A stretch of DNA of 64,000 nt, taken from positions 744,001-808,000 of the forward strand of contig CAWJGO010000002.1 of NCBI GenBank assembly GCA_963842515.1, given 5' to 3'. Under the pieces are notes generated by a model, which worked only from the letters and a program-made list of their open reading frames with translations, did no database searches and had not been told where the DNA came from. Source of the stretch: CADEED01 sp963842515. GTDB taxonomy: Bacteria > Pseudomonadota > Gammaproteobacteria > Steroidobacterales > Steroidobacteraceae. This document shows positions 33,321 through 43,468 of this stretch, piece after piece (position 1 is the first letter of the stretch; each line of letters opens with the position of its first letter). Made by a program: the position numbers and the translations under genes.

Positions 33321-33995
33321 TCAAGCGCCGCGGCCGGCGTAACGCTGAAGAATGGTGGAGAACTCTTCCATGAAGGCGTCGTAGCGCAGCTCGAGCCGGC
33401 TCACCTGATCGGCGTAGCGGTTATAGGCGATCACCGCCGGTATGGCGGCAAACAAACCCATGGCGGTGGCGATGAGCGCTTCGGCGATGCCCGGGGCGAC
33501 CATCTGCAGCGTGGCCTGTTGCACGCCGCCCAACGCCACGAACGAATTGAGAATGCCCCACACGGTGCCGAAGAGGCCCACGTACGGACTGGTGGAGCCG
33601 ATGGTGGCGAGGCTCGCGAGGCTCTCCTCGAGCCGTTCCAGCTCCTTGAGCTGACCGACGCGCATGGCACGGCGCGCGCCTTCTAACAACTGGTCCGGGG
33701 GTATCCCGCCCTGCTTCAGGCGGGCGAACTCGCGGAAGCCGAATTCGAAGATGCTGGACATGCCGGTGGCGCCGCCGCGGCTTTCGATCTGCCGGTACAG
33801 CGCGGTGAGGTCGCCGCCCTTCCAGAAGCTGTTTTCGAAGGTTTCCGCCTCATCGTGGGCGCGCGACAGCAACGCGCGCTTGCGGAAAATGATGGTCCAG
33901 GAAAACAGTGACGCCAACAGCAGCAAGCCCATGACGGCCTGGACGATGGGGCTTGCCTGCAGCACCAGCCTCACTATCGAGAGTTCATTGTCCAT
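33321..33995 (-). CDS. tolQ: Tol-Pal proton-channel protein TolQ (ExbB family)
   Basis: 224 residues, three membrane helices with the large cytoplasmic loop between the first and second. The conserved second and third helices read SPYVGLFGTVWGILNSFVAL and APGIAEALIATAMGLFAAIP, carrying the Thr residues lining the proton path. Inner membrane; forms a 5:2 complex with TolR. Length near E. coli TolQ (230). Confidence 0.96.
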   Translation of the reverse strand: MDNELSIVRLVLQASPIVQAVMGLLLLASLFSWTIIFRKRALLSRAHDEAETFENSFWKGGDLTALYRQIESRGGATGMSSIFEFGFREFARLKQGGIPPDQLLEGARRAMRVGQLKELERLEESLASLATIGSTSPYVGLFGTVWGILNSFVALGGVQQATLQMVAPGIAEALIATAMGLFAAIPAVIAYNRYADQVSRLELRYDAFMEEFSTILQRYAGRGA

Positions 33996-34002
33996 CGTTT
34001 AC

Positions 34003-34412
34003 CTACGGGCTTGCTTTCAGAGTTAGGAATTCCGGCAGTGGCCGGGGACGGAATGTCGTCGAATCGACGCAGGCGACGCGTACCTCACCTTCCGTGAGCA
34101 GCGCTTCGCCGCGGGAAATGGTCTGGCGGAAACGAATCGAGCCGCGCCCTTCGGGCGTTGGCAGGCAGGAGATGCGCAACTCGTCATCGAGGCGCGCCGG
34201 CTTGCGATAGACGACCTTCACTTCCGCCACCGCAAACACGATGCCGAGCTTTTCGGCGAGCTCGCTCTGTGCATGGCCCATCGAGCGTAGCCATTCGGTG
34301 CGCGCGCGTTCCATGAACTTGAGGTAGTTGGCGTAGTAGACCACTCCGCCGCCGTCGGTATCTTCCCAATAGACGCGCGTGTGCCAGGAGAATTCCGACA
34401 TTCCCCTGGAGG

Positions 34413-34416
<4 letters not shown>
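34003..34416 (-). CDS. ybgC: acyl-CoA thioesterase YbgC (hotdog fold)
   Basis: 137 residues. 4-hydroxybenzoyl-CoA-thioesterase-like hotdog enzyme; the active segment is VYWEDTDGGGVVYYANYLKF with the catalytic Asp, followed by ERARTEWLRSMG. E. coli YbgC acts on short- to long-chain acyl-CoA and is linked to phospholipid enzymes. The GTG start overlaps the ruvB stop (GTGA); an ATG at 34401 is also possible but its purine run abuts the start codon. Seven nt upstream of tolQ, the usual order. Confidence 0.94.
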
Positions 34417-35464
<1,048 letters not shown>

Positions 35465-35468
<4 letters not shown>

Positions 35469-36064
35469 TGCGGGCGTACCGCGCCTTGCAGCGCACGGCG
35501 GATGAGATCTTCGGTGGACCCGGCCTGGCCGGCGAAGGGTTTGAGCATCTGCGTGACTTCGGCGGGTTTGTAGCCGAGTGCCACCAGGGCACTCCAGGCC
35601 TCACCTTCGATGCGGTTCTCGCCGTTCATGACGGGAGCCCCGGCCGCGGCGGCTTCACTGAGCGCATCGAGCCGGTCGCGCATCTCGACTAACAACCGGT
35701 CGGCGGTCTTGCGGCCCACACCGGGAATTCGCGTGAGCGCCGCCGCGTCCTGGAGCCGCACGCAGTTGGCGAATCCTTCGACGCTGACACCGGAGAGGAT
35801 CGCCAGCGCCATCTTGGGGCCCACGCCCGACACCTTGAGCAGATTGCGGAACAGCGCGCGCTCTTCCTGGGAACCGAACCCATAAAGGATGTGCGCATCC
35901 TCGCGCACCACCAGGTGGGTGAGCAGGCGCAGTTCGCTGCCCACCGCGGGCAGCGTGTAGAACGTGGACATCGGCGCCTCGACGTCGTAACCGACGCCGC
36001 CGACGTCGACCGTGAGATGCGGTGGCGCCTTGATCACGAGTTTGCCGCGCAGGAATCCGATCAC
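35465..36064 (-). CDS. ruvA: Holliday junction DNA helicase subunit RuvA
   Basis: 199 residues. N-terminal OB fold (MIGFLRGKLVIKAPPHLTVD), two helix-hairpin-helix units (FRNLLKVSGVGPKMALAILS and LTRIPGVGRKTADRLLVEMR) that bind junction DNA, and a C-terminal UBA-like domain (EAWSALVALGYKPAEVTQML) that contacts RuvB. Length as in E. coli (203). Its start overlaps the ruvC stop. Confidence 0.97.
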
Positions 36065-36555
36065 GCGATCATCTCGATACGGCGGGAATGCGCGTGGCAG
36101 ATCGCGACGGCCAGCGCGTCAGCCGCATCGGCACCCAGCCTGAGGTCGACGCGCAGCAGCTGCTTGACCATGTGCGCGACCTGGGTTTTTTCCGCGCCGC
36201 CGACTCCCACGATTGCGAGCTTGATGGCGCGCGGCGCGTATTCATGCACGCCGAGCGCGGCGGGCACGGCAGCGAGCGCCGCTCCGCGAGCCTGGCCGAG
36301 TTTCAATGCGCTGTCGGCGTTCTTGGCGAGGAATACGCGTTCGACGGCGATCTCCTGCGGCCCGTGCAGCTGGATCAGCTCGGCGACACGGCCGTGAATG
36401 ATGCGCAGCCGATCGGCCAGGGGTCCGCCTGACGTGGCGATGCAACCCTGCGCAACGATCGTGAGAGTGCCACCGGCGCAATCGATGACGCCGTAGCCGG
36501 TACGCAGGCTGCCCGGATCGAGCCCGAGAATGCGCGCCGCAGCGCGCGGCAACAT
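36061..36555 (-). CDS. ruvC: crossover junction endodeoxyribonuclease RuvC
   Basis: 164 residues from the ATG at 36555, next to the conserved start RILGLDPGSLRTGYGVID. RNase H-like nuclease that resolves Holliday junctions; acidic residues include Asp13 (LGLDPG), the Glu in IAVERVF and the Asp residues in LGADAADALAVAICHA. Upstream in-frame ATGs at 36621 and 36636 would add 22-27 residues without obvious homology and none has a good ribosome site. Further upstream the open frame is only antisense to relA. E. coli RuvC has 173 residues. Confidence 0.94.
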   Translation of the reverse strand: MLPRAAARILGLDPGSLRTGYGVIDCAGGTLTIVAQGCIATSGGPLADRLRIIHGRVAELIQLHGPQEIAVERVFLAKNADSALKLGQARGAALAAVPAALGVHEYAPRAIKLAIVGVGGAEKTQVAHMVKQLLRVDLRLGADAADALAVAICHAHSRRIEMIA

Positions 36556-36693
36556 CCGCGCAACCGCGGGGACCACGGAGCGTTGCGCGTCGGGGCGATA
36601 TGCACGCCAGGATGATCGCATCGGGTATCGCGCCATCGTTTGCTTAAATGCCTGCGCCCGTTGAAAAAAACTGCGCGTATCATACCGTTTTCC

Positions 36694-38655
36694 GTGCACA
36701 ACCTTCACTCCTGCTCCGCGGAACTCGCGGCATCCATCGACGCGCATGCGTCCCGCCTCGAGAGCTGGGGCGTGCAGCGCATGGCCATCGATCAGGCCAC
36801 CGAAGCGGCGGTCATCGTCGCGTCGCTGACCGAGGATGCGGTGCTCGCCGCCGCATTGATGGCCCAAACAGCTTTGGCGCAGGCCCCCGGTGAGGCGCGC
36901 GACGTCGAGCTGCATTTCGGTCTGCCGGTAAGCGCACTCGCGCGCGAGCTCGCGCATTTTGGCGACATCCGGCTCTCTCCCATGGCGCTGACCTCGCACC
37001 ACCTGGAACCGGCGCAAGCCGAATCCTTGCGCAAGATGCTGTTGTCGGTGGTCAGCGATCCGCGGCTGGTGCTGGCGCGGCTCGCGCGCCAGCTGGTCGA
37101 CCTCAACGCCTCGAAAGACGGCCACGCCGCGACCCGCGAACGGCTCGCGCTCGAGACGCGCGAAGTCTTCGCACCGCTCGCCAACCGCCTGGGGCTGTGG
37201 CAGCTCAAGTGGGAGCTCGAAGACCTCGCCTTCCGCTTCCTGAAGCCCGATGACTATCGGCATATCGCCGCCGCACTGGCCGAAAAACGCGCTGATCGGG
37301 AGCGCTACATCACCGAGTTGTGCCGCACGCTCGAGCAGATGATGCACGCCGCCGGTATCGACGGCGAAGTCTACGGACGCCCCAAGCACATTTACAGCAT
37401 TCACCGGAAGATGGAACGCAAGCAGTTGACGTTCGAGCAGGTGTTCGACCTGCGCGCGGTGCGCATCGTCACGGCGCGCCTGGAGGACTGCTACGCGGTG
37501 CTCGGCCTGGTGCATGGGCGCTACACCTACATCCCGGGCGAGTTCGATGATTACATCGCCACGCCAAAGGACAATCTCTACCGCTCCATCCACACGGCGG
37601 TATTCGGTCCCGAGGGCAAGGCCGTCGAAATCCAGATCCGCACTCGCGAAATGCACGATCAAGCCGAGCTCGGCCTCGCCGCGCACTGGCGCTACAAGGA
37701 ATCGCGCGCGCACGACGTGTCCTACGACCGCAAGATCGAATGGGTCCGCAAGCTGCTCGAACCGACCGGCGGCGACGGAGATTTCCTCGATGAAGTGCGC
37801 GCGGAGCTGTTCGAGGACCGTGTCTACGCGCTCACGCCGAAAGGCGAAGTGGTCGACCTTCCGCCCGGCGCAACACCGCTCGACTTCGCCTATCACGTGC
37901 ACACCGACCTCGGCCATCGTTGCCGCGGCGCGCGGGTCAATGGACGCATCGTGCCGCTGACACGCGCACTCGCCAATGGCGAAATCGTCGAGATCATCAC
38001 GCACAAGCATCTGCAACCGAGCCGCGACTGGTTGCCCGAGACTGCGGGCTTCCTGATATCGCCCCGCAGCCGCTCCAAGGTACGCGCCTGGTTCCGGAAG
38101 TTAGACGAGGAGACCGGGGCTGCGCCGTTGCCCGCTCCGGCGACTCCGCCGCTGCCGGCTCCCGGAGCCGCCGCACCGCGCCGCAGGAGCGTAGCGAAGA
38201 AGGTGGCCCGCTCACCGGTGCTCCTGGGTGGCGTCGAGGACCTGCCAGCCAGCTTCGCGCGCTGCTGCGCACCGGTGAAACCGGAACCGATCGCCGGCTA
38301 CGCGACCGTCGGACGCGGCGTGACGATTCATCGCGCCAGCTGCGCGGGGCTGACCCGCATGACTGCCAATCGTCCGGACCGCCTCATTGCCGCGACCTGG
38401 GCCGATGCGGCGCAGAAATTGCCTGTGACGCTGACAATTGTCGCCATAGACAGACAGGGACTCGTGAGAGACATCGGCGATTTGCTGGCCAGCGAAAGAA
38501 TGAGCATCGAGATGATGCACACCACTACCGATCGTACGCAGTCGACAGCTACCATCGACCTGCGTGTGGCGATTGCCGACGCGCAACATCTGACGCGTTT
38601 GCTGCAACGTATCAGGAAGGTGAATAGCGTCCTTTCGGTCCGACGTTCGGGTTAA
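36694..38655 (+). CDS. relA: RelA-type (p)ppGpp synthetase
   Basis: 653 residues from a GTG at 36694; TTG codons at 36640 and 36661 are alternatives and none has a clear ribosome site. The order is a pseudo-hydrolase region with no HD motif (about 20-170), the synthetase with GRPKHIYSIHRKMERKQLTF, FDLRAVRI and PGEFDDYIATPKDNLYRSIH, then TGS (RVYALTPKGEVVDLPPGATP), a zinc-finger-like segment (FARCCAPVKPEPIAGYATVG) and an ACT domain. This is the RelA branch: makes (p)ppGpp on stalled ribosomes and does not hydrolyse it. Between TGS and the zinc finger only a Pro/Ala linker of about 45 residues stands where E. coli RelA has a helical domain of more than 100. Confidence 0.92.
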   Translation: MHNLHSCSAELAASIDAHASRLESWGVQRMAIDQATEAAVIVASLTEDAVLAAALMAQTALAQAPGEARDVELHFGLPVSALARELAHFGDIRLSPMALTSHHLEPAQAESLRKMLLSVVSDPRLVLARLARQLVDLNASKDGHAATRERLALETREVFAPLANRLGLWQLKWELEDLAFRFLKPDDYRHIAAALAEKRADRERYITELCRTLEQMMHAAGIDGEVYGRPKHIYSIHRKMERKQLTFEQVFDLRAVRIVTARLEDCYAVLGLVHGRYTYIPGEFDDYIATPKDNLYRSIHTAVFGPEGKAVEIQIRTREMHDQAELGLAAHWRYKESRAHDVSYDRKIEWVRKLLEPTGGDGDFLDEVRAELFEDRVYALTPKGEVVDLPPGATPLDFAYHVHTDLGHRCRGARVNGRIVPLTRALANGEIVEIITHKHLQPSRDWLPETAGFLISPRSRSKVRAWFRKLDEETGAAPLPAPATPPLPAPGAAAPRRRSVAKKVARSPVLLGGVEDLPASFARCCAPVKPEPIAGYATVGRGVTIHRASCAGLTRMTANRPDRLIAATWADAAQKLPVTLTIVAIDRQGLVRDIGDLLASERMSIEMMHTTTDRTQSTATIDLRVAIADAQHLTRLLQRIRKVNSVLSVRRSG

Positions 38656-38658
38656 CTT

Positions 38659-38751
38659 AAGCCCGGTTTTCAGGCCGAAACGGGCCGCGAAACGTGACGT
38701 GCTGCGACGCCGAAAATCGTCGAAACGCGTTTACTGACGCGGGGTTTTTTT
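38659..38751 (+). terminator. possible terminator region downstream of relA
   Basis: A hairpin with arms GCCCG...TTT and GAAACGGGC lies at about 38663-38687. Further on, a short CGCG stem (38726-38729 with 38738-38741) is followed by GGG and seven Ts (38745-38751). The second is weak by stem length but has the proper T-run for an intrinsic terminator before the TonB-fusion gene. Confidence 0.4.
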
Positions 38752-38777
38752 AGCTTAATCCGGGGTACAGAACGCTC

Positions 38778-40688
38778 ATGCGCGTCCTGCTGGTCGATCA
38801 TGACTCAGAGGGTCTCGAGACCATTGCACGCGCTATTCGCGGGGTGCTCGAGCTCGACTGCGTCACCAGCAAGGGTGATGCCCTGCTGTTGCTGCGCCAG
38901 AATACCTACGACGTGCTCATCGCCTGCGAGCGCGCGGTCGACGGTTCCGGCCTCGACCTGCTCGGCCGAACTACCCGCACCGCCGTCCCTCTCAAACGCA
39001 TTTTCGCCGCCGCCCCCGAGCGCCTGCAGTTGTTAGGTCCGCGGCTCGCGCCGTTCAAGGTGCAGCGGACCATCAACTACCCGATCGACCTCGAAGAGTT
39101 GTGGCTCGCCATCGCGCAGGTGACGGGCGGACCCAACGACGAGACGGACGGAACCATCGAACGCGTGGTACTCGATGAGCGCGGCATTCCCTCCGCGGGC
39201 ACCGTGCCGCGTACGCCAATTCCACCGCGCCCGCCCGCGCCGCTGGGTGTGATGCGCGCGACGCCAGCGCCAACGCCGGCGCCGGCGCCGGCGCATACAC
39301 CGGCAGTGTCATCGGGCGGCGGTGCACGCACCGCTGCCGCGCGCATCACGCAACCTGTCCTCGAACCGCCGCTGCGGGCGCCACCGCCACCGCGCTCCCC
39401 ACCCGCGCGGCAACCAGCGCCGCCAGCCGTGCGACAACCGGCGGCGACGCCGCAGATGCGGGCGCCAGCGCCGGCCATGCAACCGATTCCGCCGATGCAC
39501 ATCACGCCGCAGGTGAGCGCCCCTGCCTCGCGCGCGGAGCTTCCGGGATGGACGCCCGAACCGCCGCCACCGGCCGAGGATGATTTCGCGCAGATCGCGG
39601 CACAGGCACGGCTTGGGGTGCAGCGGAAGGTTGTCGACGAAGCCTCGCGCCGCAAGCGACAGCGTCTGCTCACCGCCTCTGGGGTCGCCGTGGCAGTCGC
39701 CACCGTGCTCGTGGTCCTCATCGAGAAATTCTACGATCCGGATGCGCGCGCGCGCGCGCAGGCCATCGCAGCGGAAGTGTCGCGCATGGCCGAGCAGCAG
39801 AAGGTCACCGACAACCTCACACTGATCGAAATCGACATCGAAACCGCGATCATGAACAACGACCTCGACGCGGCGCGCAGTGAGCTTGCCAAGCTGATCG
39901 AGAAGTCCCCGAAACATGCGCGCCGCGAATTCCTGCAGGCTTCCATCGATCGCGCGGCAGAGCTGCAGAAACTCGCCGGCAAAAGCGTGAGCCCGGTGCC
40001 GGCCCAGGTCATGGCCGCGCCGGCATCCGTGGAACGCGCGCGGCCGCGAGCCGCGGAACGCGCGCCCGCTAGAACCCCGGAGCGCGCCGCCCAGCGCACA
40101 GCCGAGCGCGACGTGCCGGCCCGAACTGCGGGCTACCCACCGTCGTCGGCTGCACGCACTTACGGCGCGCCCATCAGCGACCCGCCGCGTGAGCGCACCA
40201 TTGCGCTCGACGCACCGATCAATTCGCCGGACGCTCCCGCTACGCCAACTCGGCGCGACAACGCATTTGGTGGCCGCACTGTCGAAGCCAGCGATTCCGC
40301 GGCGGGCCGTGCCGCCACTGCCGTTCCCAATCCTGTGTCGTCCGGCTCCGCAGAAGTGGCCATGCCGCCGGTGGCGGCCGCCTCCTCTGCGCCGGCACCT
40401 GTGCCCGCACCGCTCGACGTGACCCCGGCGAAAATCATCAAACGCGTGTTGCCCGTCGCGCCGTCCGGTGTCTCACGCAAGACCAAAGGCTACGTGATCG
40501 TGAGATTCAACATCAGCGAATCCGGCCGCGTCGGTAACGTCGAAGTGGTGGAATCGACGCCGCCGGGCGTTTTCGATGAGTCCGCGACTGCCGCGGTGCG
40601 CAAGTGGACCTACGAGCCGCGCAAGGAAAACGGCGCCGCCGTCGCCTCGACCGGTCAGGCCCGGCTGGTGTTCGACCTGGCGAACTAA
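38778..40688 (+). CDS. pseudo-receiver / transmembrane / TonB C-terminal fusion protein
   Basis: 636 residues. Residues 1-115 form a CheY-like fold (MRVLLVDHDSEGLETIARAI) with acidic residues D7 and D9, but the phospho-acceptor Asp is Cys50 (DVLIACERAVDG) and the switch Lys is Tyr101 (INYPIDLEEL), so it cannot be phosphorylated normally. Then come about 130 Pro/Ala-rich residues, one membrane helix (about 297-316, LLTASGVAVAVATVLVVLIE), a charged helical region (about 320-400), a second low-complexity stretch and a TonB C-terminal domain (about 560-636: KGYVIVRFNISESGRVGNVE, YEPRKENG). Topology predicts a cytoplasmic pseudo-receiver and periplasmic TonB domain. No exbB or exbD is adjacent. 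Function unknown; it may energise an outer-membrane transporter under intracellular control, or be a structural relative of TonB. Confidence 0.88.
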   Translation: MRVLLVDHDSEGLETIARAIRGVLELDCVTSKGDALLLLRQNTYDVLIACERAVDGSGLDLLGRTTRTAVPLKRIFAAAPERLQLLGPRLAPFKVQRTINYPIDLEELWLAIAQVTGGPNDETDGTIERVVLDERGIPSAGTVPRTPIPPRPPAPLGVMRATPAPTPAPAPAHTPAVSSGGGARTAAARITQPVLEPPLRAPPPPRSPPARQPAPPAVRQPAATPQMRAPAPAMQPIPPMHITPQVSAPASRAELPGWTPEPPPPAEDDFAQIAAQARLGVQRKVVDEASRRKRQRLLTASGVAVAVATVLVVLIEKFYDPDARARAQAIAAEVSRMAEQQKVTDNLTLIEIDIETAIMNNDLDAARSELAKLIEKSPKHARREFLQASIDRAAELQKLAGKSVSPVPAQVMAAPASVERARPRAAERAPARTPERAAQRTAERDVPARTAGYPPSSAARTYGAPISDPPRERTIALDAPINSPDAPATPTRRDNAFGGRTVEASDSAAGRAATAVPNPVSSGSAEVAMPPVAAASSAPAPVPAPLDVTPAKIIKRVLPVAPSGVSRKTKGYVIVRFNISESGRVGNVEVVESTPPGVFDESATAAVRKWTYEPRKENGAAVASTGQARLVFDLAN

Positions 40689-40710
40689 CGCGCGGCGCCA
40701 CGCCCGCGCG
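40689..40710. terminator. GC-rich hairpin between convergent genes
   Basis: CGCGCG (40689-40694) pairs with CGCGCG (40705-40710) and GCG with CGC inside, with one bulged base, between the stops of the TonB-fusion gene and lpdA. No T-run; possibly a two-way Rho-independent-like stop of low strength. Confidence 0.4.
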
Positions 40711-40722
40711 TCACAGCCGCTG

Positions 40723-42150
40723 CTATTTGTTGATGGAGTCGATGGCGCGTTTGTCGGCGGCCAGCGCCGCCTCGTGCAGGGCTTCGGACAACGTCGGGTG
40801 AGCATGGATAGTGCGTTGCAGATCTTCACTGCTCGCCGAATATTCCATGGCGAGCACGGCTTCGGCGATGAGCTCGCCGGCCATCGGCCCGATGATGTGC
40901 ACGCCCAGGATCTCATCGTCATCCTGCGCGGCGATGAGCTTCACGAATCCGGCGGTGGCTTCCATGGCGCGCGCGCGGCCGCTGGCCGCGAACGGGAACT
41001 GGCCGGTCTTGTAGGCCCGGCCGCTGGCCTTCACCTGCTCCTCGGTCTTTCCGACCCAGGCGATTTCCGGGTGCGTATAGATCACCGAAGGCACAGTGTC
41101 GTAGTTCATATGGCCATAACGGCCGGCGATCATGTCGCCCACCATCACGCCTTCTTCTTTAGCCTTGTGCGCCAGCATGGGGCCGCGCACGCAATCGCCT
41201 ACCGCCCACACGCCTTCGACGCCGGTCTTGCAATGATCGTCGACCTTGATGAAACCGCGTTCATCGAGCATGACGCCGGTGCCCTCTCCCAACAGGTTGG
41301 CACTGAACGGCTTGCGACCGATGGACACGATGACCTTGTCGACGACGACGGTCTGCGCACCTGCGGCGCCGGTGTATGCAACAGTGACACCGCCAGCATC
41401 GACTTTCGCGCCGGATACCTTCGCACCCAGGCGGACATCGAGACCCTGCTTTCTGAAATGACGCAACGCTTCCTTGGCCAGGCCCTGGTCGGCAATGGCG
41501 AGGAAACTCTCGAGCGCTTCGAGCACTACGACTTCGGCGCCGAGCCGCCGCCAGACGCTGCCGAGTTCAAGCCCGATCACACCCGCGCCGATCACGGCGA
41601 GACGCTTTGGCACCGTTTCGAAATCGAGCGCTCCCCAGGAATCGACGATGGTCTTGCCGTCGAACGGCATGCTCTTCAATTCCATCGGCACCGAGCCGCT
41701 GGCGAGCACGACGTGCTTGGCGGACAAGGTTTGCGTGGTCCCGTCGTGCGCCTTGAATTCCACCTTGCGGTTCGCAAGGAGCTTGCCGTGCCCCAACAAG
41801 GGCGTGACACCAGCGCTCTTGAGCAGCAGCGCGATGCCGCTGGTGCTCGCCTTGACGATGCCGGTCTTGCGTTTCTGCATGGTGGCGACGTCGAACTGCA
41901 CGTCTCCGACCTTGATGCCGTGGACGCCGAGCTCGTCCTTCGTCTTGACGTACAGCTCGCTGGACTCCAGCAGCGCCTTGGAGGGAATGCAGCCGGCATT
42001 GGTGCAGGTGCCGCCGAACACGGCCGACCCGTCCTTGTTCTTCCACTCGTCGATGCAGGCGACCTTGAGCTTGTTCTGCGCAGCGCGAATTGCCGCCGGA
42101 TAACCGGCAGGACCGCCACCAATGACGATCACGTCGTACTCGGTAGTCAT
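40723..42150 (-). CDS. lpdA: dihydrolipoyl dehydrogenase (E3)
   Basis: 475 residues. FAD-dependent E3 of 2-oxo-acid dehydrogenases, re-oxidising dihydrolipoamide with NAD+. FAD motif VIVIGGGPAGYPAAIRAA; redox disulphide C49-C54 in GGTCTNAGCIPSK (the Thr and Ala are small departures from the usual Leu/Val); NAD motif VIGAGVIGLELGSVWRRLG; C-terminal active base HPTLSEALHEA. Last gene of sucA-sucB-lpdA, 22 nt after sucB, so it probably serves the 2-oxoglutarate complex. Confidence 0.96.
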   Translation of the reverse strand: MTTEYDVIVIGGGPAGYPAAIRAAQNKLKVACIDEWKNKDGSAVFGGTCTNAGCIPSKALLESSELYVKTKDELGVHGIKVGDVQFDVATMQKRKTGIVKASTSGIALLLKSAGVTPLLGHGKLLANRKVEFKAHDGTTQTLSAKHVVLASGSVPMELKSMPFDGKTIVDSWGALDFETVPKRLAVIGAGVIGLELGSVWRRLGAEVVVLEALESFLAIADQGLAKEALRHFRKQGLDVRLGAKVSGAKVDAGGVTVAYTGAAGAQTVVVDKVIVSIGRKPFSANLLGEGTGVMLDERGFIKVDDHCKTGVEGVWAVGDCVRGPMLAHKAKEEGVMVGDMIAGRYGHMNYDTVPSVIYTHPEIAWVGKTEEQVKASGRAYKTGQFPFAASGRARAMEATAGFVKLIAAQDDDEILGVHIIGPMAGELIAEAVLAMEYSASSEDLQRTIHAHPTLSEALHEAALAADKRAIDSINK

Positions 42151-42172
42151 GCGAAACCCCTAGCTAGATTTT

Positions 42173-43444
<1,272 letters not shown>

Positions 43445-43468
43445 GATGCTGTCTTTCCGAAAGTTGGC

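Noticed and set aside
36556..38016. Long minus-strand open frame upstream of ruvC reaching 651 codons
   Set aside because: Only the last 164 codons are RuvC; the rest is antisense to relA, whose domains are clear, and is an effect of high GC content.
38726..38751. Strong intrinsic terminator after relA
   Set aside because: The stem is only four base pairs; kept only as a possible terminator.
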